This document shows positions 1-6,281 of a DNA stretch of 11,445 bases, piece after piece. How positions within the stretch are numbered: position 1 is the first letter of the stretch; every line of letters starts with the position of its first letter. The stretch spans positions 1 to 11,445 of the forward strand of contig JAGRKY010000065.1 in assembly GCA_020442095.1 (NCBI GenBank), given 5' to 3'. Position numbers and translations under genes: made by a program. Source of the DNA: Bauldia sp. Its GTDB lineage: Bacteria > Pseudomonadota > Alphaproteobacteria > Rhizobiales > Kaistiaceae. A model generated the notes under the pieces. That model did not search any database, had not been told where the DNA came from, and saw nothing but the letters and a program-made list of their open reading frames with translations.

Positions 1-238
1 CGAAGTTCTGGGTGAGCTTGAGCTGTCCTTCGGCCTGGCTGCCCGGCTGCTGGGCGACTTCAAGCGTCACGCCGAGATCCTTGGCCGCGGCCTGGGCGCC
101 GTCGATGATCTGCTGGATGAAGGGATTGCCCTGGGCATGGGTCACGAAGCCAAGGGTAATGTCTTCGGCTGCCGCCGGTGCGACGGCTGCCGCCGAGGCG
201 AGCAGGGCTGCCGCCATCAGTCCTTTGAATGTTTTCAC
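1..238 (-). CDS. Sugar ABC transporter periplasmic substrate-binding protein, N-terminal part (runs off the left edge)
   Basis: A GTG start at 238 follows a strong GGGAGGA ribosome binding site about 6 bases upstream. The 79 visible codons begin MKTFKGLMAAALLASAAAVA, a typical Sec signal peptide with a basic N-terminus, an alanine/leucine core and a likely cleavage after APAAA near residue 24. The mature protein opens with EDITLGFVTHAQGNPF, the first strand and loop of Peripla_BP_4 (ribose/galactose-type) binding proteins, followed by an amphipathic helix (QQIIDGAQAAAKDLG) and a second strand (VTLEVAQQPG). It should bind a sugar or related small polar ligand in the periplasm and deliver it to a CUT2-type importer. 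It lies 95 bases downstream of the 334-1101 dehydrogenase on the same strand. The window already holds a complete transporter with its own binding protein, so this is a second one, probably starting another transporter to the left. Ligand unknown. Confidence 0.85.
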   Translation of the reverse strand, partial: MKTFKGLMAAALLASAAAVAPAAAEDITLGFVTHAQGNPFIQQIIDGAQAAAKDLGVTLEVAQQPGSQAEGQLKLTQNF

Positions 239-288
239 GTTGTTCCTCCCGGGTTTTGATGGTCTTGCTTTTTCATTCACGTTACCAC

Positions 289-318
289 CGGCGACGCGGG
301 CAACGACCCGCCACGCCG
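289..318 (-). other. Intercistronic stem-loop before the second binding-protein gene
   Basis: Two perfect 5-bp arms (CGGCG/CGCCG and GCGGG/CCCGC) are separated by a 2x2 internal mismatch and closed by a 6-base loop. The structure begins 16 bases after the stop codon of the upstream dehydrogenase and ends about 50 bases before the GTG start of the binding protein. No U-run follows it on the minus strand, so it is more likely an RNA-processing or stabilising hairpin, or a partial terminator, than a classic intrinsic terminator. Confidence 0.4.
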
Positions 319-333
319 TCGACTTCCCCACGC

Positions 334-1101
334 TCAGACAGCGGTCAGCCCGCCGTCGACCGTGATGAAGGATCCGGTCATGTATGACGCGTCGTCCGAG
401 GCAAGGAACGCGACCGCGCCCGCGATCTCGTCCGGCTCGGCCCCGCGCCGCATCGGTATGTTCTTGACGTTCCACTCGTAGACTTCCGGGTCGGCGACCA
501 GCTCGCGCACCAGCGGCGACAGCGTGAAGCCCGGGATCACGACGTTCACCCGGATGCCCTCCTGGGCATAATCCACCGCCATCACCCGGGCGAGGCCGTG
601 GACGCCGGCCTTGCTCGATGAATAGGCGGTGCTCGCCGGCGTGCAGCCGAGGATGCCGGTCGGCGATCCGGTCAGCACCACCGCGCCCTTGCCGGCGGTC
701 TCCTTGATCGCGGCGATGCCGTATTTGCAGGTGTGGAACATGCCGGTCAGGTTGACGCCGACGATCTCGTCCCAGACCGATTTCGGCAGTTCGTCGACCT
801 TGCCGTCGCGCTCGGCGGTGAAGATGCCGGCATTGGAGCAGACGATGTCGACCCGGCCGAAGCGCTCGATGATCGTCCTGAACGCCGCCGCGACCGCCGC
901 CTCGTCGCCGACATCGACCTTGAGGGCGATCGCCTCGCCGCCGGCGGCGACCATTCCGGCGACCGCTTCCTCGACATTCGCCTCGTTCCAGTCGAGGGCC
1001 GCGACGCGGCATCCCTCCTCGGCGAGCCGTTCCGCTGCCGCGCGGCCGATGCCGGATCCCCCGCCGGTAACGACCGCAACCTTGCCCTTCAGGCCTCGCA
1101 T
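334..1101 (-). CDS. Short-chain dehydrogenase/reductase (SDR), probable NAD-dependent sugar or sugar-acid dehydrogenase
   Basis: A 255-residue classical SDR. Visible motifs are the nucleotide-binding TGGGSGIG (residues 12-19), Asp37 at the end of the second strand (favouring NAD over NADP), NAG (90-92), Asn117, Ser146 and the YxxxK pair Tyr160/Lys164; the C-terminus MTGSFITVDGG is typical of the family. Length is normal. The start at 1101 is chosen because GGGAGGAGGA sits directly upstream and the next residues (GLKGKVAVVTGG) match where SDRs usually begin. The frame stays open to an ATG at 1176, but those extra residues (many Arg/Glu) look like translated leader. The gene is separated from the ABC ATPase by 207 bases holding promoter-like and operator-like elements, so it may have its own promoter, and it precedes a second binding-protein gene. 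The substrate cannot be read from sequence; context suggests oxidation of a sugar, lactone precursor or keto-deoxy acid. Confidence 0.9.
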   Translation of the reverse strand: MRGLKGKVAVVTGGGSGIGRAAAERLAEEGCRVAALDWNEANVEEAVAGMVAAGGEAIALKVDVGDEAAVAAAFRTIIERFGRVDIVCSNAGIFTAERDGKVDELPKSVWDEIVGVNLTGMFHTCKYGIAAIKETAGKGAVVLTGSPTGILGCTPASTAYSSSKAGVHGLARVMAVDYAQEGIRVNVVIPGFTLSPLVRELVADPEVYEWNVKNIPMRRGAEPDEIAGAVAFLASDDASYMTGSFITVDGGLTAV

Positions 1102-1186
1102 CCGGTCCTCCTCCCGGCGCGAACGGGCCATTCTCCGACAGCCGCCGATGCCTTCTATGGGCACCATTTCGCTCACGCCTGGAACA

Positions 1187-1214
1187 AAAATATCGTTTCC
1201 AAAATTCGAGTCAA
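1187..1214 (-). promoter_or_regulatory. Candidate sigma70-type promoter for the 334-1101 SDR and second binding protein
   Basis: On the minus strand TTGACT (1214-1209; 5 of 6 to TTGACA) is followed after 16 bases by TATTTT (1192-1187; 4 of 6 to TATAAT). The predicted start of transcription near 1180 would give a leader of roughly 80 bases to the ATG at 1101. An operator-like motif overlaps the spacer and the -10 element. This is a visual match only. Confidence 0.45.
1190..1202 (-). promoter_or_regulatory. Operator-like motif, copy 3
   Basis: Minus-strand TTGGAAACGATAT matches copy 2 (8387-8399) at 11 of 13 positions, including an exact run GAAACGATATT of 11 bases. It overlaps the spacer and -10 of the candidate promoter at 1187-1214, a position where a bound repressor would block RNA polymerase. 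The regulator is not in this window. Confidence 0.45.
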
Positions 1215-1268
1215 GCTGGAACTAGAGGCAATACAACAGCTTAAGATTTGGCCAAAACCGGGAATTTG

Positions 1269-1281
1269 AAATCGGTTCAAT
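1269..1281 (-). promoter_or_regulatory. Operator-like motif, copy 4
   Basis: Minus-strand ATTGAACCGATTT matches copy 2 at 11 of 13 positions, and the match extends upstream (GGATTGAA in both). It also contains a short inverted repeat, TTGAA-N5-TTCAA (1266-1280). It lies about 28 bases after the ATPase stop codon and about 67 bases upstream of the nearest other copy, a spacing that could allow two bound dimers to interact. Confidence 0.35.
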
Positions 1282-1308
1282 CCGGCCGGGCGTGGTCGCG
1301 ATTGCCGG

Positions 1309-2811
1309 CTATCCGGCCGCCGCGACGGCCTCGCGCTGCTCGCCTTCCAGCCGGGTGATGTCGGTGGCGAGCTGCTCGACATGGCCGTAATCGGCGATCG
1401 ACAGCGGCGGCGACAGCCGGCCCTCCGAGACGACATGGACGCGGTGGGCCGCCTCGTAGATCTCAAGCACCTCGGTGCAGAATATCACCACCGTGTTGCC
1501 TTCCGCGGCGAAGGTCTCGAGCAGCCGGTAGATCTCGCTCTTGGAATGGATGTCGACGCCGCGGGTCGGCTCCTCGAGCAGCAGGAGCTTCGGCGAACAG
1601 TTCAGCGCCTGGGCGATTGCCACCTTCTGCTGGTTGCCGCCCGACAGCGACCGGATCGGCTGGCTGATCGAGCCGGTCTTGACCATGAAGCGCTTCACCG
1701 CCTGCTCGGCGAGCGTCTTCATCTGCCGCTTCTTCAGCGTCAGGGCGCTTGCGATCTCCGGCCGGCCGAGGCGGACCAGCAGATTCTCGCCGACCGTATA
1801 GTTGGTGTAGAGGCTGTGCTGCCGCGTCGCCGGCACATAGGCGGTGAAGCGGTCGACGGCCTCGGTGCCCGCGACGCCATTGATCGTCAGCTGCCCGCTG
1901 CACCTTTCGAGACCGGCCACCGAGCGCAGCAGCTCGCGGGCGCCCGATCCCTCGACGCCCATCAGGGCGATGATCTCGTTCGGCGCGCCCTGGAGGTCGA
2001 TGTCGCGGAAGACACCGGGCAGGGTCAGGCCGCGGGCGCTGAGCATCGGCGGCGCATCCTTGTCCCGCGCCGGTCCCGCGACGGTGTCGGTGGCAGTGGT
2101 GACCGTCGCGTCGACGACGAGCTGGCGCGCCAGGCCTTCCTCGGTCAGCGCCTCGCCCTCGAGGATCTCACGCACCTTGCCGTCGCGAACCACGGCGACG
2201 CGCTTGCACTGCTCGACGAGGTCTTCCAGCCGATGGGTGATCAGCACGACGATCCGGCCGCTCGCGGCGAGCTTGTGCATCTCGCGAAACAGCTCGTCCG
2301 ACTCCTTCGCGGTCAGCGCCGAATTCGGCTCGTCGAAGAGGAAGACCCTGGCGGCGCGGGCGACGGCGCGGGCGATTTCCGTGCGTTGCTGGTTGGCGAG
2401 CGAACAATCGTCCAGAATCCGGTTGCGGAGGCTGGCGATGCCGAAGGTTTCCATCACCGCGGCGTCGGCATCGCCAAGCTTCGGTCGGCCGCTGCCGCCG
2501 CCCTCGCGCCCGACCATCACATTCTCGGCGACGGTGAGGTTCGGAAAGAGCTGCGGCTCCTGGTGGACGACGGCAACCTCCTGCCATTCGACCGACGGCG
2601 ACCATGGACGGCCGTCATAGGTCAGCGTGCCGAGGGTCGGGCGCTCCTCGCCGGCGATCATCCGGACGAGCGTCGACTTGCCGGCGCCGTTCGGCCCCGC
2701 GATCCCGAGCACTTCCCCCGGCCTGATATCGAGGTCGATGCCGTTGAGCGCGATGGTGCTGCCGTAGCGCTTGTGCAGGTTGCGGATCTCGATGCCGGCG
2801 GCGGCGGACAC
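1309..2811 (-). CDS. Sugar ABC transporter ATP-binding protein, two fused nucleotide-binding domains (CUT2 type, RbsA/XylG-like)
   Basis: A 500-residue cytoplasmic ATPase with the tandem-domain layout of CUT2 monosaccharide importers. The first domain has Walker A GPNGAGKST (39-47), Q-loop Gln84, a signature region CSLANQQ (136-142), Walker B VFLFDEP (156-162) and H-loop His193. The second domain has a Walker A lacking the lysine (GVEGSG, 285-290), which is normal for the family, a canonical signature LSGGNQQK (389-396) and Walker B LLLLEEP (409-415). The family usually has LSVAQQQ or similar in the first signature, so Cys for the first Leu and Asn for the first Gln are mild deviations. The start is GTG at 2811, 4 bases after the permease stop TAG, with AGGGGGAG inside the end of the permease gene as ribosome binding site, so the two are translationally coupled. 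It powers uptake through the permease at 2816-3874 with the binding protein at 3950-5059. Confidence 0.95.
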   Translation of the reverse strand: MSAAAGIEIRNLHKRYGSTIALNGIDLDIRPGEVLGIAGPNGAGKSTLVRMIAGEERPTLGTLTYDGRPWSPSVEWQEVAVVHQEPQLFPNLTVAENVMVGREGGGSGRPKLGDADAAVMETFGIASLRNRILDDCSLANQQRTEIARAVARAARVFLFDEPNSALTAKESDELFREMHKLAASGRIVVLITHRLEDLVEQCKRVAVVRDGKVREILEGEALTEEGLARQLVVDATVTTATDTVAGPARDKDAPPMLSARGLTLPGVFRDIDLQGAPNEIIALMGVEGSGARELLRSVAGLERCSGQLTINGVAGTEAVDRFTAYVPATRQHSLYTNYTVGENLLVRLGRPEIASALTLKKRQMKTLAEQAVKRFMVKTGSISQPIRSLSGGNQQKVAIAQALNCSPKLLLLEEPTRGVDIHSKSEIYRLLETFAAEGNTVVIFCTEVLEIYEAAHRVHVVSEGRLSPPLSIADYGHVEQLATDITRLEGEQREAVAAAG

Positions 2812-2815
2812 GGGA

Positions 2816-3874
2816 CTAGCTCCCCCTGCGCTTGCGCACGTGGGTCAGGGCGAGATCGAGGGCGACGGCGCCGATCGTCACGAAGCCGAGGAAGAGCTGC
2901 TGAACATGCGGCCCGGGGCTGAGCAGCGCGAGGCCTTGCTGCAGCTCGGCCAGCAGCAGCGCGCCGGCAAGCGTGCCGATCACCGTGCCCTTGCCGCCGG
3001 AGAGGCTGGCGCCGCCGATGATCACCGCCGCGAAGACCGGGAACGTATAGGAAAGGCCGATATTCGGCTGGGTGGTCTGGATGAAGGAGAAATCGAGGAT
3101 GCCGGCGATCGCCGCGAGCACGCCGCAGAGCACGAAGGCAAGGATCTTGTACTTGGTCACCGGCAGCCGCGCGAGCCGCGCCGCGACCGGGTTGCCACCG
3201 ATCGCCATCAACCGGAATCCGAACAGCGAGCGGTGGAGGAGCCAGCCGACGATGATCGCCAGCACCAGCATCCACAACACCTCGAGCGAGATCGGGTGGG
3301 ATCCATAGCTCGCCGTCAGCCCGGTGAAGAAGTTGAGCTGGCTCTCCGGTATCTCCATCCCCGGCGGCGGATAGACCGGGTTGAAGGTCGACGTGTGGGT
3401 GATCCACAGCGACAGGCCGTAGAGAAGATTGTAGCTGCCGAGGGTGACGATGAAGGACGGGATGCGGAGCCCGGTCACCAGCAGCCCGTTGAACAGCCCG
3501 ACCGCGGCACCGACGGCGATCGCCAGCGGCAGGGAAATGTAGATCGGGATGCCGACGACGATCCACAGCACCGCGAGCGCGTTGGCGCCAAGCCCGTACA
3601 TGGCGCCGAAGGACAGGTCGATCTCGCCGACGACGATGACCAGGGTCAGGCCGAGCGACATGATCGCAACCGAGCTCATCGCCCGCAGCACCGAGATGCC
3701 GACGTCGACGTTGAAGGAACTCGGCTTCAGGATGAAGAGGACGAGGGCGACACCGATGATGGCGAGAAACAGCCCGCCCATGCGCAGCGCGATATCGAAG
3801 GTCGCGTTGCTGGCGGCGGAAAGGGCCTGGCGTTCCTGACCTTCGACGGCGGTGTCACGGGATTCGGCAGTCAT
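2816..3874 (-). CDS. Sugar ABC transporter permease (BPD_transp_2, RbsC-like)
   Basis: A 352-residue inner-membrane protein. After a roughly 25-residue polar N-terminus come many hydrophobic segments, clearest near residues 32-50, 62-82, 96-136, 188-204, 225-245 and 260-315. Family hallmarks are VVGEIDLSFGAMYGLGA (about 82-98; GGIDLSVG in RbsC), LRIPSFIVTLG (136-146) and FAAVIIGGASLSGGKGTVIG (271-290), the region near the ATPase-coupling loop. It probably works as a homodimer, forming the channel for the ligand delivered by the upstream binding protein. It follows that gene after 75 bases that include a perfect 12-bp hairpin. The ATG at 3874 has no good Shine-Dalgarno sequence (CCCGAATATTCC precedes it), so translation is probably weaker than that of the binding protein, which fits the expected excess of binding protein over membrane components. 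No better start is seen. Confidence 0.95.
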   Translation of the reverse strand: MTAESRDTAVEGQERQALSAASNATFDIALRMGGLFLAIIGVALVLFILKPSSFNVDVGISVLRAMSSVAIMSLGLTLVIVVGEIDLSFGAMYGLGANALAVLWIVVGIPIYISLPLAIAVGAAVGLFNGLLVTGLRIPSFIVTLGSYNLLYGLSLWITHTSTFNPVYPPPGMEIPESQLNFFTGLTASYGSHPISLEVLWMLVLAIIVGWLLHRSLFGFRLMAIGGNPVAARLARLPVTKYKILAFVLCGVLAAIAGILDFSFIQTTQPNIGLSYTFPVFAAVIIGGASLSGGKGTVIGTLAGALLLAELQQGLALLSPGPHVQQLFLGFVTIGAVALDLALTHVRKRRGS

Positions 3875-3906
3875 GGAATATTCGGGCCGTGTTCGGGTGA
3901 GACAAT

Positions 3907-3934
3907 GGCGGGGCCGGACATATCCGGCCCCGCC
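3907..3934 (-). other. Perfect 12-bp hairpin between binding-protein and permease genes
   Basis: GGCGGGGCCGGA (3907-3918) and TCCGGCCCCGCC (3923-3934) are exact reverse complements around the tetraloop region CATA. The stem begins 15 bases after the binding-protein stop codon and ends 32 bases before the permease start. No U-tract follows on the minus strand, so full termination is not expected. Such hairpins after binding-protein genes are known to protect the upstream transcript from 3' exonucleases and to set a high binding-protein to permease ratio; that role here is inferred. Confidence 0.7.
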
Positions 3935-3949
3935 GCATGAGCGATGCGG

Positions 3950-5059
3950 TTACTGCTGGCCGAGGATGCGGTCGAGTTCCTCGCGCGCCGCGGCAACGCC
4001 GTCGGCCATCACCGGCAGGAGCGTCTGGGTGTTCGGCAGGATGACGCCGTTCTTGAGGAACTGCGCGCAGGCCGGTCCGCCGAACGCCGCCTGGTCGGAC
4101 CACCGCTGGTCGAGCGCGGCCACCTGGATGCCCTTCTCGATGCCGTCGAGCTGGCCCTTCGACACGTTCCAGCCGATGGTGAAGACCTGCCCGGTCTTGT
4201 TGAGGCTCTCGATCGCACGGTCGGCATGCTCGGCGCCGATATCCACGTTCTCGATGAACTGGACCTCCGGATTCGCCGAGAGGAAGGTGCGATAGGCATC
4301 GTAGGTCTGGCCGGGGTCGTAGCTGACGTTCAGGCCGTTCTCTTCCGTCGTGACGAAGGTCGCGTCGGGGATCGCCGCCATGATCGTGTCGTGGAAGCCC
4401 TTCATGCGGCCCTGCGCCCAGAACTGGGTCGGATCACCGCCCGAAACCGCGAAGACCTTGAGGTCCTTGTTGTTCGCCTTCATCCAGTCAAGCACGATGT
4501 TGGCGGCGGTCTCGCCCTCGAGCATCGGCACCTGGGTGAAGTTGGTGAACTCGTGGCCGCGCGACGTCACGCCGGCGGTGAAGACCGGGATGCCCTGGTC
4601 CATCAGCTTGTTGACGATCGCCGTCGTCGAATCCGACGTGACCGGCTCGATCGAGATGCAGTCGATCTCACCGGCGGCGAGCTTGGCTTCGATCTGGGAG
4701 ACCTGCGCATTGGCATCGGTCTGGACCGGGGCGATCGAGGCGCATTCCATCGGATAGATCTCGTTGCCCATCTTGCAGCCGGCCTCGAAGCCGGCAGCGT
4801 ATTGCGGCGAGAAGAGCGGAATGCCCGAGGCCTGGTAGGAGAAGACATAGTTGATCTTCTCGCCGGCCTTCACCTTCTCGGCGATCCGGTCCGCGAGCTT
4901 GAAGGTGCCCCAGTCGCGCTTGACCTCGAAGGGCGCGCCCTCGACCTTCTCGCCGGTCGTCGGAATCTGCGACATATCCTCGGCGAGCGCGATGCCGGAG
5001 AGACCGACGGCGCCGGCGGCGACCGCCGCCAGCAGACTGCGTTTCATCGTTACGTTCAT
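3950..5059 (-). CDS. Sugar ABC transporter periplasmic substrate-binding protein (Peripla_BP_4 type)
   Basis: A 369-residue exported protein. The signal peptide MNVTMKRSLLAAVAAGAVGL runs into SGIALA with likely cleavage after Ala26, leaving a mature N-terminus EDMSQIP. About 40 polar residues precede the two-lobed domain, which starts near residue 68 (KINYVFSYQASGIPLF) and contains IDCISIEPVTSDS (about 122-134), IPVFTAGVTS (137-146) and a late hinge region IGWNVSKGQLDGI. Cysteines at 95 and 106 flank a short segment and could form a disulphide in the periplasm. The start at 5059 is preferred because GGGAGGA lies 7 bases upstream; the ATG at 5074 would overlap that site, while an ATG at 5047 is possible but farther away. 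It is the first gene of the binding protein-permease-ATPase set and follows the enolase-superfamily gene, which ties the transported ligand to the catabolic enzymes. Ligand unknown, presumably a sugar or sugar acid. Confidence 0.95.
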   Translation of the reverse strand: MNVTMKRSLLAAVAAGAVGLSGIALAEDMSQIPTTGEKVEGAPFEVKRDWGTFKLADRIAEKVKAGEKINYVFSYQASGIPLFSPQYAAGFEAGCKMGNEIYPMECASIAPVQTDANAQVSQIEAKLAAGEIDCISIEPVTSDSTTAIVNKLMDQGIPVFTAGVTSRGHEFTNFTQVPMLEGETAANIVLDWMKANNKDLKVFAVSGGDPTQFWAQGRMKGFHDTIMAAIPDATFVTTEENGLNVSYDPGQTYDAYRTFLSANPEVQFIENVDIGAEHADRAIESLNKTGQVFTIGWNVSKGQLDGIEKGIQVAALDQRWSDQAAFGGPACAQFLKNGVILPNTQTLLPVMADGVAAAREELDRILGQQ

Positions 5060-5111
5060 CTCATGTCCTCCCATTGATCCAGAAAAGATGGCGTGCGGTG
5101 TTTCCTGTTGC

Positions 5112-5135
5112 GGCGTGACGGCCCTGCGTCACGCC
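5112..5135 (-). other. Stem-loop spanning the enolase-superfamily stop codon
   Basis: GGCGTGACG (5112-5120) and CGTCACGCC (5127-5135) form a perfect 9-bp stem with a 6-base loop. On the minus strand the TGA stop of the upstream gene (5131-5129) lies within the first arm. The structure ends about 53 bases before the ATG of the binding protein. No U-run follows, so it is read as an intercistronic processing or stability element rather than a terminator. Confidence 0.5.
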
Positions 5136-6271
5136 ATGCCGAGGACCTTCTCGCTGCGATAGCCCTCGACCACCTCCTCGATCACCTCGATGCCGAGGCC
5201 GGGACCCGTGGGCGGATAGACCCAGCCGTCGATCTGCTCGAAGGGCTTCTCGACGAGGTCGTGCTGCATCGGATTGCGCAGCGGCTTGAACTCGAACAGC
5301 TTGCAGGACGGCGAATTGAACGAGATGGCGAGGCTCGCCGCGGTGACGATCGCCGACGACCAGGCATGGGCATTGGCCTGGCGGCGGTAGAATTCGCAGC
5401 GCTCGGTGATCTTCTTGAAGCCGGTGATGCCCTCGGCGCGGCCGGGATCGACGCCGACCACATCGACGGTGCCGGTGGCGAGGATGCGCTCGAACTGCTC
5501 GAGCGTCCATTCGCGCTCGCCATAGGCGATGCGGGTCGTCGTCTTGGAGCGCAGGTTGGCATAGCCCTCCGGGTCCCAGGCACCGAGCGGCTCCTCGATC
5601 CAGTCGAGATTATATTCCTCCATGTCCCGCGCCCGGCGGACGGCGTCGGTCACGTCCCATTTGATGTTGATGCCGTTGTCGATCATCAGCATCCGGTCGG
5701 GGCCGAGCACCTCGCGCATCGCCTTGACATAGGCGACGTCGCGGTCGTGGTCGTAGCCGAGATTGGCGTTGCCGCGCTTGCCGAAGCCGGTCTTCAGCCC
5801 CTGCAGGCCGGTGGCGATCCACTCGGCCGTCTCCGCGGCCATGTCGGGGATCGACTCGTAATGGGCGTGGCAGGAGGCGATCGCCGGCAGCTTCTCGTGG
5901 ACGCAACCGCCGAGAAGGTCGAGGACGCTGCGGCCGAGCGCCTTGCCCTTGAGGTCCCACAGCGCGATGTCGATCGCGGCGGTGGCATAGGAGGCGATAC
6001 CGCCGTGATAGCCGTACCACCAGGCCTGCTGCTTGTTCTGCCGCCACAGCGCCTCGGTCTCGACCGGGTCCTTGCCGATCAGGTTAGGCGCCATGCCCTC
6101 GATGATCGCCTTGGCGGCGAAATTCGCCTCCGGGAACTGGGTGATCGACTCGCCCCAGCCGACCTGGCCGTCATCGGCGGTGATCTTCGCCAGGCAGAGA
6201 TGCCGCAGCGCGTTGAAATCGTTCGGTTCCGGATAGCTGACCGGAATGGCTTCGACCTTGGCAATCTTCAT
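5129..6271 (-). CDS. Enolase-superfamily enzyme (mandelate racemase/muconate lactonizing type), probable acid-sugar dehydratase
   Basis: A 380-residue protein with an N-terminal capping domain (about 1-120) and a TIM barrel. Likely metal ligands are Asp198 (MLMIDNG), Glu226 or Glu227 (WIEEP) and Glu252 (AYGERE). Catalytic candidates are Lys160/Lys165 in LKTGFGK, Asp275 (VGVDPGRAEG) and His302 (NAHAWSSA); the Asp-His pair and C-terminal layout resemble the mandelate racemase subgroup, whose members include many sugar-acid dehydratases. The lysine motif is spaced KxxxxK rather than the usual KxK, so the exact base is uncertain. Context (sugar importer downstream, SMP-30 lactonase 10 bases upstream, SDR before that) supports dehydration of an aldonate to a 2-keto-3-deoxyaldonate in the cytoplasm. 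Racemisation or cycloisomerisation cannot be excluded. The start at 6271 has TAAGG upstream, partly formed by the stop region of the preceding gene. Confidence 0.9.
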   Translation of the reverse strand: MKIAKVEAIPVSYPEPNDFNALRHLCLAKITADDGQVGWGESITQFPEANFAAKAIIEGMAPNLIGKDPVETEALWRQNKQQAWWYGYHGGIASYATAAIDIALWDLKGKALGRSVLDLLGGCVHEKLPAIASCHAHYESIPDMAAETAEWIATGLQGLKTGFGKRGNANLGYDHDRDVAYVKAMREVLGPDRMLMIDNGINIKWDVTDAVRRARDMEEYNLDWIEEPLGAWDPEGYANLRSKTTTRIAYGEREWTLEQFERILATGTVDVVGVDPGRAEGITGFKKITERCEFYRRQANAHAWSSAIVTAASLAISFNSPSCKLFEFKPLRNPMQHDLVEKPFEQIDGWVYPPTGPGLGIEVIEEVVEGYRSEKVLGMA

Positions 6272-6281
6272 TTGACGCGCC

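Noticed and set aside
1102..1176. N-terminal extension of the 334-1101 SDR to an ATG at 1176
   Set aside because: The ATG at 1101 has a strong GGGAGGAGGA site and fits the usual SDR N-terminus; the extension is not SDR-like and carries no ribosome site.
1304..1317. Hairpin GCCGG-CTAT-CCGGC at the ATPase stop codon as a terminator
   Set aside because: The 5-bp stem is too short and lacks a U-run; such dyads are expected by chance in this composition.
1381..2922. Long plus-strand open frame of 513 codons opposite the ABC ATPase
   Set aside because: It is the antisense shadow of a clear ATPase gene in GC-rich DNA; composition is Arg/Asp/Ala-rich with no domain. The same applies to the long frames opposite the permease, binding protein, enolase-type and amidohydrolase genes.
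3907..3934. Intrinsic transcription terminator
   Set aside because: The stem is strong, but no U-tract follows on the minus strand and downstream genes encode the rest of the same transporter.
5060..5074. Start of the binding protein at the ATG at 5074
   Set aside because: It would consume the GGGAGGA ribosome site; the ATG at 5059 is correctly spaced from that site and gives a clean signal peptide.
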